NCBI GenBank assembly: GCA_949592205.1
Contig: CATIUR010000012.1
Location: 3,992,501-4,056,500, forward strand
Length of the DNA stretch: 64,000 nt
Origin: Helichrysum umbraculigerum
Lineage: Eukaryota > Streptophyta > Magnoliopsida > Asterales > Asteraceae
Reading direction: 5' to 3'
In this document: positions 36,132-46,694 of the stretch, one piece after another
Position numbering within the stretch: the stretch's first letter is position 1
Layout of the letters: every line of letters starts with the position of its first letter
Notes under the pieces: generated by a model
Seen by the model: the letters and a program-made list of their open reading frames with translations, nothing else
Told to the model about the DNA's origin: nothing
The model's database searches: none
Position numbers and translations under genes: made by a program

Positions 36132-36638
36132 ATGGCATACATACCACCTAATCCGTCACACTCTCACTCACATGGGTCACGGAACCCACGAGAAGCCAGG
36201 AGGAACACAAGGTCACCTCGAACCAGCCCCTATCCTGTTCATAACTCTCAGAACTCGGCACACCTCACGATGCCAGTGTTGGCTACCCAACTTCACCGTC
36301 AGGAGCAAAGGCTCGAACATCTCGAACAGGAACAACTCCGAATGACCTACCTGCTTCGCCAGGCACTTGATCACATATCCCAACTCCAGCGAGAACAAGA
36401 GGATACCAACCTCTCGGTAAGCATAATTCAGGACTCAATGACCGCCGAATTAGGTGCGGATGAACTTGTAAGAAACCGACTAGAGGAATGTGAACAGCGT
36501 TCACAGGAGACTGAGGATCACTCTCGTGTACTAGCACAACGACTGGCCTTAGTTGAAGACAATGCCAGGCAAACCAACAGGCTGGCAGAAACCGTGGACC
36601 GCCTTGTCGCGCTGATGGAACAGATTAATCTACATTAA
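36132..36638 (+). CDS. Element C unit 2 extra ORF: coiled-coil protein upstream of gag
   Basis: A 168-residue ORF between the primer site and gag, in addition to the standard single gag-pol frame. Residues 1-45 are low-complexity, with PPNPSHSHSHGSRNPREARR and a Ser/Pro/Arg-rich stretch, basic and probably disordered. From about residue 50 to the end it is strongly helical with coiled-coil character: HRQEQRLEHLEQEQLRMTYL, then ALDHISQLQREQED, then RLEECEQRSQETEDHSRVLA and LAETVDRLVALMEQINLH. There is no zinc finger or enzyme motif. It is not Gag, protease or Env-like (no membrane segment). It may be an accessory protein that multimerises or assists Gag; that is inference. A GGTAAGC splice-donor-like sequence at 36417 lies within it, so splicing of the leader is possible. 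The unit 1 copy is frameshifted at the same place. Confidence 0.65.
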   Translation: MAYIPPNPSHSHSHGSRNPREARRNTRSPRTSPYPVHNSQNSAHLTMPVLATQLHRQEQRLEHLEQEQLRMTYLLRQALDHISQLQREQEDTNLSVSIIQDSMTAELGADELVRNRLEECEQRSQETEDHSRVLAQRLALVEDNARQTNRLAETVDRLVALMEQINLH

Positions 36639-36914
36639 GACTAGTGTAGTCTTTGTCTCGTAATCTAATGACTATCTAGCGCTATTCTATAAACTAGTCG
36701 GATGTAACAATTCCCGACACCTTTTGTAATATCTCTGTAGGATGTAACCTTTGAACTCGCATTATCCATCAAATATTCCTTGATATTTCAACTCATAATA
36801 ATTGTCATTTTTCCATGTTGATGTTATGTATTACTGCTTTTATACATGTACATCTGTGACAATTACAAGTTCCTACAAAATCTCATGTATCTTCATTTCT
36901 TTTATTGAAGAATC

Positions 36915-39900
36915 ATGCCGCCAAAGACAAGACCATACACCGATGCCCAGATTACCTCCCTTATAACCCAGGCTGTTACTGAAGCCTTGGCTCGGAATAC
37001 TCCACCAAATTCCACGAGGAACAGCGATGCCGCTGAAACCCCTACTGCTAAACCCTGTTCATACAAAGACTTTCAGAACTGCAAACCTCTAAACTTTGCA
37101 GGTACTGAGGGAGCTATCGGTCTAGTACGCTGGATCGAGAAAGTCGAATCCGTATTTCTGATCTGCAACTGTGCGGAAGGAGACAAAGTTAAGTTCTCCG
37201 TTAGTACTTTTACTGACACCGCACTCACCTGGTGGAACACCTATGCCCAGACTGTGGGTGTTGCTAATGCTTACAAACTCCCGTGGGAGGAGTTGAAGGA
37301 GATGTTGAGGGGCGAGTACTGCCCCAGGGATGAATTGAAACAGCTGGAAATGGAATTCTGGAACCACAAGATGCAGGGTGATGACATCACCGGTTATACC
37401 AACCGTTTCCACCAACTGGCACTTCTGTGCCCAACCATTGTCGATCCTGATTACAAGAGGATCGAGAAATTCGTTGATGGACTTCCCGAGAGACTACAGG
37501 ACCTGGTGACTTCATCCAAACCGGGTACTATTCAGAGCGCCATCCGTATGGCCCATGAACTAACGACAAATTCTGTCCGCCGTGGCACAACTTCAACCCC
37601 ATCTGCAAACAACAAACGCAAGTGGGAAGGTAACCCCAACTCATCCAACCAAACCTCCAACAAAAATCCTGAGTACATTAAGGCTTATTCATCGGGGACT
37701 TCGGAAAAGAAAGGGTACAGCGGGAACAAGCCTTACTGTTCCAAATGCAGCCGCCATCATGACGGTTCTTGCCCTTGCTCCAACTGCAAACGGTTCGGGC
37801 ATCTAGCCAAGGATTGCCGAACCAACATTTCTACCCCCAACACCAATGCACCAAAGGCCTGCTTTGGGTGCGGAAATTCAGGGCACTTCAAGAAAGATTG
37901 CCCAAAGCTGAAAAACAACAACAACCCTGCTCGTGGTAGAGCATTCGTTATCAAGGCTGGGGAAGCCAGATAAGACCCGAATGTCGTGACGGGTACGTTC
38001 CTTCTCAACGACCTTACTGCTTCTGTATTATTTGATACCGGTGCCGATAGAAGCTTCATTTCTGAGAAATTTAGCCCTTTACTTGATATAACTCCCACTG
38101 CCTTAGATGCTAAATACATTGTAGAATTAGCTAACGGCAAACTGATTGAGACTGATAGCATCATACACAACTGTACACTTAACCTCACGAACGAAACGTT
38201 TTCCATTGATTTAATCCCTGTCGAGATCGGCAGCTTCGATATTATTGTCGGTATGGATTGGTTATCCAAGCACCGAGCTGAAATCATCTGTCATGACAAA
38301 CTCGTTCGCATACCTCTTGTCTCCGGTGGAACCTTAGTCCTACAAGGGGAGACCGGCAGACGAAATCTGAATATTGTCTCCTGTCTGAAAACTAGAAAAT
38401 ACCTACGAAAAGGGTATCAAGCCATCCTTGCACATGTAACGGAGAAGAAGTCGGAGGAGAAGCGACTTGAGGATGTTCCGATCGTGCGGGATTTCCCGGA
38501 AGTCTTTCCTGAAGACTTGCCCGGACTTCCGCCACCTAGACAAGTTGAATTTCAAATCGAACTTGTGCCCGGAGCTGCACCCGTGGCACGAGCCCCTTAC
38601 CGTTTAGCACCATCCGAAATGCAGGAGTTGTCTAACCAACTACAGGAACTCCTGGACAGAGGATTCATTCGACCAAGTTCCTCGCCTTGGGGAGCTCCGG
38701 TCTTATTCGTGAAAAAGAAAGATGGATCTTTCCGCATGTGTATCGACTACCGAGAGCTGAATAAGCTAACCATAAAGAATCGGTACCCACTTCCTAGAAT
38801 CGATGACCTGTTTGACCAACTCCAGGGATCGAGTGTTTACTCAAAGATTGATCTACGGTCGGGTTATCATCAACTCCGAGTCCGTGACAATGATATCCCA
38901 AAGACAGCCTTCCGAACTCGTTATGGGCATTACGAATTCCAAGTGATGCCATTCGGGTTGACCAACGCACCGGCCGTATTCATGGACCTTATGAATCGGG
39001 TGTGCAAACCATATCTTGACAAATTCGTCATTGTGTTCATCGATGATATCCTGATTTACTCTAGCAACGAGCAGGAACATGCTCAACATCTGAAAACCAT
39101 TCTAGGACTTCTTAAACACGAAGAGTTATATGCCAAATTCTCTAAGTGTGAGTTCTGGATTCGAACCGTTCAATTCCTCGAGCACGTGATTAACAGCCAA
39201 GGAATTCATGTTGATCCCGCCAAGATTGAAGCAATCAAGGGCTGGGAGTCACCGACCACTCCAACCGAAGTGAGACAATTCTTAGGTCTTGCTGGTTATT
39301 ACCGCCGATTCATCGAAAACTTTTCAAGAATAGCTGTTCCCCTAACCACACTGACTCAGAAAGATAAGAAGTTCGATTGGACTGATAAACAAGAGTCAGC
39401 TTTCCAACTATTGAAAAACAAACTTTGCAGTGCACCGATCTTGTCCTTACCAGAGGGCACCGACGATTTCGTAGTTTACTGCGACGCCTCACACCAAGGA
39501 CTTGGTTGTGTGTTGATGCAACGGGAAAATGTCATTGCCTATGCCTCGCGACAACTAAAAATCCACGAGAAAAACTATACGACCCACGACCTCGAGTTAG
39601 GTGCTGTGGTCTTCGCATTGAAAATCTGGAGACATTATATCTACGGTACGAAAAGCACTATCTTCACTGATCACAAAAGTCTCCAACACATATTCGATCA
39701 GAAGGATCTAAACATGAGGCAACGTCGCTGGGTTGAGTTACTTAGTGACTACGACTGCGAGATCAAATACCATCCGGGCAAGGCTAACGTAGTTGCCGAT
39801 GCCTTAAGCCGAAAAGAACGAGTGAAACCCCTTCGAGTCCGAGCACTTTCTATGACAATTCATAACGAGCTTCCTGCTCAAATCCTTACCGCTCAACTTG

Positions 39901-41324
39901 AAGCACTCAACGATGAAAACTTGAAAAATGAAGCCTTGCGAGGCTTGGATAAACAATTCGAAATCAAACCCGATGGAACTCGATACTTCTCTAACCGGGT
40001 GTGGTTACCCAAATTCGGAAACTTGCGAGATTTGGTGATGGCTGAAGCTCACAAATCTCGATACTCTATACATCCCGGTTCTGACAAGATGTATCACGAC
40101 GTCAAAGGGTTGTATTGGTGGCCTAACATGAAAGCTGACATCGCCCTATACGTCAGTAAATGCCTAACCTGTTCCAAAGTCAAGGCCGAACACCAAAGAC
40201 CCTCGGGGTTGCTCCAACAACCTGAAATTCCTCGATGGAAATGGGAACAAATTTCCATGGACTTCATTACCAAACTACCAAAAACTTCGAGTGGTTGCGA
40301 TACCATTTGGGTGGTCGTGGACCGTCTCACGAAATCCGCTCATTTTCTGGCCATCAAGGAAACCGACTAGATGGAGCGTCTGACTCGCATCTATGTCAAA
40401 GAAATCATCTCGCGACACGGTGTACCTATCTCGATCATCTCGAATAGGGACAGCCGTTTTACTTCTAACTTTTGGCAATCGCTACAAAAATCTCTTGGTA
40501 CTCGTCTGGATATGAGTACTGCTTATCACCCGCAAACCGATGGCCAAAGCGAGTGAACTATTCAAACACTGGAGGATATGCTACGAGCCTGCGTAGTTGA
40601 CTTCGGTACTTCTTGGGAAAATCACTTACCGTTGTGCGAGTTTTCGTACAACAACAGTTACCATACCAGCATAAAGGCTGCACCCTTCGAGGCACTTTAC
40701 GGGCGTAAATGCCGATCACCTATCTGTTGGACTGAGTTAGGAGATTCCCAACTCACGGGTCCAGATATCATTCAAGAAACTACTGAGAAAATCGTTGGTA
40801 TTCAAAACCGGTTGAAATCCGCACGTGATCGTCAGAAAAGCTATGCTGACGTGAGACGCAAACACCTTGAGTTCCAGGTAGGGGACAAGGTACTTCTCAA
40901 AGTGGCACCGTGGAAGGGTGTCATTCGATTCGGAAAGCGAGGCAAACTAAATCCTAGATACATCGGACCATTCGAAATCCTGGAAAGGATTGGTTCAGTG
41001 GCATACCGCCTGCAACTTCCTGCTGAACTTAGCAGCGTACACAACACATTCCACATTTCTAACTTGAAGAAATGTCTGTCTGACGAGACACTGATTATAC
41101 CGCTCGACGAAATTCAAATCGATGATAAACTTCATTTTGTCGAGGAACCTATGGAAATCATGGACCGTGAGGTCAAACGATTGAAACAGAGTCGTATTCC
41201 CATTGTAAAGGTCAGGTGGAATTCTAGGCGCGGCCCTGAGTTCACCTGGGAACGGGAAGACCAAATACGACAGAAATACCCACATCTTTTCCCAGATAAC
41301 GCACCGTCCGTGCACTCAAGCTAA
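36915..41324 (+). pseudogene. gag-pol: Element C unit 2 gag-pol, with three stops and a lost integrase Asp
   Basis: Nearly identical to the unit 1 polyprotein and in the same order (gag with two CCHC knuckles, LFDTGADRS protease, RT with FIDD, RNase H, integrase, chromodomain-like tail). It has the same TAG (40368-40370) and TGA (40554-40556) in integrase as unit 1. It adds a TAA at 37971-37973 between the knuckles and protease, where unit 1 reads through with CAA. The second core Asp of integrase is replaced: ISNRDSRF here against ISDRDSRF in unit 1. Gag alone could still be made as a 352-residue product, which happens to resemble the separate Gag of other retroelements. Other amino-acid differences from unit 1 are few (for example EHVINSQG against GHVIDSQG in RT). 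Confidence 0.93.
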
Positions 41325-41343
41325 TTTCGGGACGAAATTTCTT

Positions 41344-41357
41344 TAACAAGGGGAGAA
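41344..41357 (+). promoter_or_regulatory. Element C unit 2 polypurine tract
   Basis: AACAAGGGGAGAA directly before LTR3, identical to unit 1. Confidence 0.85.
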
Positions 41358-43791
41358 TGTAACACCTGGATAATTAGGATAATTAATTATGCCTAATTGT
41401 TTGTAACTAGTGGTAATTAGTATGTAATAGGACTAATTACAGATTCTATTTGTATATATATATATATATATAAGGTGATTTATATATATATATGTGTGTA
41501 CTTACGCGATTTGGATGAATCGTACGAATTAACAGGACGGAGTCCGACACAGTTTACTTGGACGTTGGTGACAGAAATTTACTTAAATAATGAGAACGTA
41601 TTTTGTTATATAAAATACGCAACCGAACGAACACTATTTATATATTATCGCGACGACATTTTAAATAATGCAATAAAACGTAATAAACGCGAATTAATAA
41701 TTTAAATACTGCGACAAATGTTTTTATTATTAATTTCAAAGTGTTTTTATTTAAATATTCCAGTTACATTTTTAAATATAACGGTTTGGTTAAAATACTA
41801 AAAACAAATGATTAAACGCTTAGGACACGGAGTAAACACTGAGTTTTAGGGAGCGTTTTCCCCTCCTTCCTCCTTTGGATCAGCCAACTCCAACCCCCAC
41901 CCACTTCTCCTTTTCATTTTCATTATCACTAAAAACACACACACCTCAAAAAAAAACTCTCTCAACTCCAATCTACACTAAATTTTCGGAATACAAACCG
42001 ACACACGAAATTTACATATTCTAAATCACCATCACGAGTGGAGCAAGAATATCAAGACCGTTTTCATCATCTCATCCTCCATTTAGCTCGATTTGCAAAA
42101 GTAAGAAAATTCTAAAATCTTAGATCTATTCAATTTGGTGTAATGTTTTGATGTTTTGATGTGTACACAACTTAGATATAACCTAATACATGAAGAATAC
42201 ACGATTTTATAGCTCAAAAATGGGTTAGATTTGCGTTTTTGGTCGAAAATTCTTGAAACCCGAAAGTTTCTGGGCTGGTGTTCATACATGCGACACAAGC
42301 CTTGTGTTGCATGCTGTGTCGCATAAACCCGTTTGTGTCGCACCTTGTGTCGTACCAATCCTTTAGTGTCGTAACCTTTGCGACACAATATTGTGTCGCA
42401 TACTATGTCGTATTTAATACGACACAACCGTTATGTCGCTATTGAATTAGCATCGCAAGCTTTTTGCGACACAACCACTGTGTCGCAGAGCTCTTGTGTC
42501 GCATCCTTCATGCGACACAACCCTTGTGTCGCATACAAATCCTTGTGTCGCAGCTTATGTCGCAGAAAACAGAAAACTTGGAAATTTTAAAGGATTTTCA
42601 CTATAGAAAAGTCAAAGTTACTGTAGCAAAAAGTCAAATTTTACTGTAGCAATTCACTGTAGCACATTTACTGTAGCAAAGTCAACATTTTAGAAATTTT
42701 GCTACAAACCGTCACCAACGGGCCAAACATGTTTTCCAACAAACAAACAATTACAAACATACGGACAAACACTGGATATACTAGTTGTGTACAACTAAAC
42801 GAAACGTCTCGTGAGACGCATACTTACATAACTTCATATGATTAGGCATTTGAAGGTTACGGGTTCAGAGAACCTACTTGCTTTACTTACTACTTGCTAA
42901 TTGCAACTGATTACTACAAGACTCAGGTGAGTCTTACGGCCCCACTTTTACTGTTTTATCTTATTGGGGGAGATACATGCTACTGATTTTCTTGAACACA
43001 AGTACTAAACTGTTTACTATACCAAACGAAATTGCATGAGTTTACTTACAAACAGAAGTCTCTCCATCATATATCGTTAGTTATGGACTTAAGCACGAAC
43101 ACTAGTTAATGGATCCATTAGGGAAATGACCCTCCCCACCCGGGGCAGTAGCGCTGCCACGTACTGATTTACACGTAGAAACGGGTGACTAATTATTCGT
43201 TACTGATGCTTGCTCATTTACGAGCATGTCACGGGAGCAAACTTATTACTTACGGGTTAAGCTTCGATTATGAGCCTCATGGCAACGGTATAAACTTACT
43301 TACTTACATTTGCGGGATTGCAAATACTGGTTTACGATTTCTAGATTGAAATTGCTGATTTTACGCCTGCGGGCATTACTGATGAAATCTCGTGTTCAAA
43401 GCTGATATTACTTACAAACCTGTGAGATTCACCAACCTTTTGGTTGACACTTTTAGCATGTTTTCTCAGGTACTCGGATGGAGTAGGATTACTCCAGGAT
43501 TTTTAGCTAGAGTCGCATGATTTCAACACAACTGCATTAACGGAGATTCTTAGCATTATCTTTTGTATATTTTGATTATGTAATAGAATCTCCCGCTACA
43601 CGCGCGGACTCTAGGGAAACTACATTTTTGTATACGAAAACACTAAGTTTTCAAACAATATATCTATGGAATGTAACTAATTTACAAACGTTGCATATAG
43701 ATGTCGTTTACTTTATCTTTGTGCTGTGATATTTGATTAGTAACACCCCAAATTATGCTTCCGCAAAACAGTGAATTTCGGGGGTGTTACA
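41358..43791 (+). repeat. Element C LTR3
   Basis: 2,434 bp, TGTAACACCT...GGGTGTTACA, followed by the GACGA target duplication. Private changes include TCTAAATC at about 42020 (TCGGAATC in the other two) and GCACGAAC at about 43094. Together with LTR1 it is the outer pair of the insertion. Confidence 0.93.
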
Positions 43792-43796
43792 GACGA

Positions 43797-45255
43797 GAAG
43801 CATAAGCAATCACACGATCTCGTTGCATTAATACACAACCCAAACCAGCAATAGATGCATCACAATAAACAACAAAATCATCGGACCCATCTGGCAATGC
43901 TAACACAGGAGCCTGACATAACAACTGTTTCAGAGTCTGAAAAGCGGTTTCCTGTTGCTCAGTCCATACAAACCTTTCATCCTTACGGGTTAGTTTAGTC
44001 AATGAACCGGCAATTTTAGAAAAATCTTTAATAAACTTCCGGTAATAACCCGCCAAACCAAGAAAACTCTTTATTTCTGAAGCAGACTTTGGAGCTTTCC
44101 AATTCATTACAGCTTCAATTTTCGAAGGATCAACTTTAACACCATCATTACAAATAATATGACCCAAAAACTGTACTTCCCGAATCCAAAATTCACATTT
44201 CGAAAACTTTGCATATAAATGTTCTCTTTTAAGGTTTCCAATACTAACCTCAAATGCATTCCATGTTCTGATTCGGATTCAGAATATACTAAAATATCAT
44301 CGATAAACACAATCACAAATTTATCAAGAAAAGGTCGACAAACACGGTTCATCAAATCCATAAAAACTGCTGGAGCATTCGTCAAACCAAAAGGCATAAC
44401 CAGGAATTCAGAATGACCATACCTGGTTCGAAATGCAGTTTTAGGAATATCACAATCACGAACACGAACTTGATGATAACCTGACCTCAAATCAATCTTT
44501 GAATAAAACGAAGATCCCTGCAACTGATCAAATAAATCATCTATCCGGGGCAGAGGATATTTATTCTTTACAGTCTGTTTATTCAATTCCCTATAATCAA
44601 TGCACATTCTAAAAGATCCATCTTTCTTTTTCACAAACAGAACTGGTGCACCCCAGGGAGAAGAACTAGGTCGAATAAACCCTTTATCCAACAACTCCTG
44701 TATCTGATTCATCATTTCACGTATCTCAGATGGAGCTAATCTATAAGGGGCTTTGGCTATAGGTGAAGAGCCAGGAACAAGATCAATCTGGTATTCAACT
44801 TCCCTAACTGGTGGTAAACCAGGTAATTCATTAGGGAACACTTCCGGATACTCAGAAACAACCGGTACATCAGAAAGAGACTTCCTTTCTAACTTAGCAT
44901 CAATCACATAAGCTAGATACGATTCACAGCCTTTGGACAAAGATTTCCTAGCTTTCATCATAGTAATCAAAGGTATACAAACATTATCCCGTTCTCCTCG
45001 AGCCACGACATATGACTCTTCAGAGATTGGAATTCTAATCAGCTTATTGTAGCAATCTATGCTTGCTTTATACTGACTTAACCAATCCATACCAATAATC
45101 ACATCAAAACTAGCAATTGGCATCAACAGAAAGGAAATTGGGAAAGTCTGGCCATCTATCATAATACTAGCTCCAATTACCGAGGTGGTAACAGGAACCG
45201 ACTTGCCACAAGCTATTTCTACTTCAACAGGATTTGTAATCACAGTAGGCATCAT
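43797..45255 (-). pseudogene. Element B pol 5' part: protease remnant, RT, start of RNase H
   Basis: On the minus strand the frame 45255-44107 holds the protease C-terminal half (DVIIGMDWLSQYK), the linker FPNELPGLPPVREVEYQ, and RT with APYRLAPSE, FVKKKDGSFRMCIDYR, KIDLRSGYHQVRV and the FIDD catalytic box. A one-base loss near 44233 shifts the frame after VLETLK. RT resumes in the 44167-43787 frame (GHIICNDGVKVDP) and runs into RNase H (YCDASIAGLGCVLM, IAYASR), where element C interrupts it. The protease region is odd: the preceding gag frame stops right after the active-site DSGA, and about a dozen residues usual after that motif are missing, as from a small deletion. Confidence 0.9.
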
Positions 45256-46529
45256 TTTGCACCAGAATCAAACAAAACATGAGCTGGTACAGAATTTACA
45301 AGAAAAGTACCCGTGATCACATCATCTGTATGGACAGCTTCATCCACTGTCATTTGAAAAGCCCTACTAACTGCAGATGGCGGATTCTTCCGCTTCTGAC
45401 CGGAAGAAGATGAACTAACAACCGACCCAGAACCATGTCTCTTAGCCTCAGAACACTGATTTGCACGATGACCTTCCTTATGACAATTCCAACACACATA
45501 AGAAGGAAAAACACAATCTTTGGCTTCATGACCAATCACGTCACATTTCACACATCTAGTGGTTAGCACAGTACACGGCCCACAATGTCTAGCTCTACAT
45601 TTAATACACCAATTGGGACGATCAGAAGTACCACCACGACTTTCTTGTTTCTTACCCTGTTGATTTCCTTGCCACCGTTGCTTACCTTTACCAGAAGATT
45701 CACTCCTAGATTTCTGAGAAACCATTTCTTTACCTGGTGCTTGTTGAGGTTTCAAATCACTATCAACAGATCGAGCTAACATGAAAGCTTGAGAAAGAGA
45801 GCCCGCTAATCTCACTGAAGTTCGATAATGATTAGGTAAAGTACCCACAAACTGTTCTATCTGAGTTCTCTCATCAGGAACCCACTGCTGAACAAACCTG
45901 AGTTTCTCTGTAAACTGATTTATCAAATCATCCGTTGACATGTTATCAGTTAATTGCAATTCCATAAACTCCTTTCTAATTCGAGCTACATCATCGTTTG
46001 AACAATACTGCTTACAAACTTCATTACGAAAGTCAGACCATCGGATCGAAGCTTTCTGAAAAGAAGATAACACAGAAGTAATCGAATCCCACCAATTCAT
46101 AGCTGCTCCTTTTAAAAGTTGAGTTGCATACGGAACTTTTAATTCTTCCTCACATTGACAGACTTCAAATTTCTTTTCAACATCTCTCAACCAATCTAGA
46201 GTTACAGAAGGATTTGTACTACCCGAACACACAGACGGATTACTGCTCATAAAGGTTTTAAAAGAACACACCTTTTGCTTTGGCGGTGAAATCGTACCAA
46301 ACACAGGATGAGATGATTCAGCCTCTTTTTGTTGTTTATACATTCTAAGTGCTTGGTTTTCCTCTTCCAATTGAAGGAGATACTCGTCTCTTTCTAACTC
46401 CTCTCTAGCATGGAAAGAAGTACCAGTATGCTCAGCCCAATTGTCATGAGTCTCAACAGTAACTTCTAGCCTCGAGACATTTTTAGGGTTAACAGGTGGT
46501 TGCTCGTTATCCGCCATGTCTGTAAACAC
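45252..46529 (-). pseudogene. gag: Element B gag and protease start
   Basis: A 425-residue frame on the minus strand. It starts at 46529 or, more plausibly, at the second Met (MADNEQPP, 46517). Gag core motifs are LDWLRDVEKKFEVC, MNWWDSITS and FMELQLTDNMSTDDLINQF; a basic Gln/Lys/Gly-rich linker follows. There are two CCHC knuckles, CVKCDVIGHEAKDC and CWNCHKEGHRANQC, and a final TGTFLVNSVPAHVLFDSGA that is the start of protease. The frame ends directly after the active-site DSGA plus one residue and overlaps the next frame by four bases. The overlap looks like the result of a deletion rather than a designed frameshift site, since protease sequence is missing there. Confidence 0.88.
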
Positions 46530-46679
46530 AACAACAGCTCACAAATCGTTAATCGTTAGCACCTATCCTACTAACCGATTCCCATTCAGTACATAATCCC
46601 ATTTTCCAAGAATGTTTGACACAACACAATCAAAGTTTAGGATTGAACATACCATCATATTCAATTGCCCTAAACTATT

Positions 46680-46691
46680 GCTCTGATACCA
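46680..46691 (-). promoter_or_regulatory. Element B primer-binding site (initiator tRNA-Met)
   Basis: On the minus strand TGGTATCAGAGC, a few bases after the 5' LTR end at 46695. Confidence 0.9.
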
Positions 46692-46694
46692 ACT

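Larger units (their letters stand above)
25392..43791 (+). mobile_element. Element C: tandem gypsy retrotransposon array with three LTRs and two bodies
   Basis: An 18.4-kb insertion in B RNase H with GACGA duplications (25387-25391 and 43792-43796). The structure is LTR1 - body1 - LTR2 - body2 - LTR3, all on the plus strand, with no target duplication around the middle LTR. Thus two units share one LTR. Bodies are about 5,546 and 5,548 bp and nearly identical, carrying the same two integrase stops. This fits unequal recombination between LTRs of one insertion or a tandem cDNA, rather than two separate insertions. Body order is primer site, coiled-coil ORF, gag-pol, purine tract. Confidence 0.93.

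Noticed and set aside
45252..45255. Programmed gag/pol frameshift in element B
   Set aside because: The ATGA overlap coincides with missing protease residues, so a deletion is the simpler explanation.
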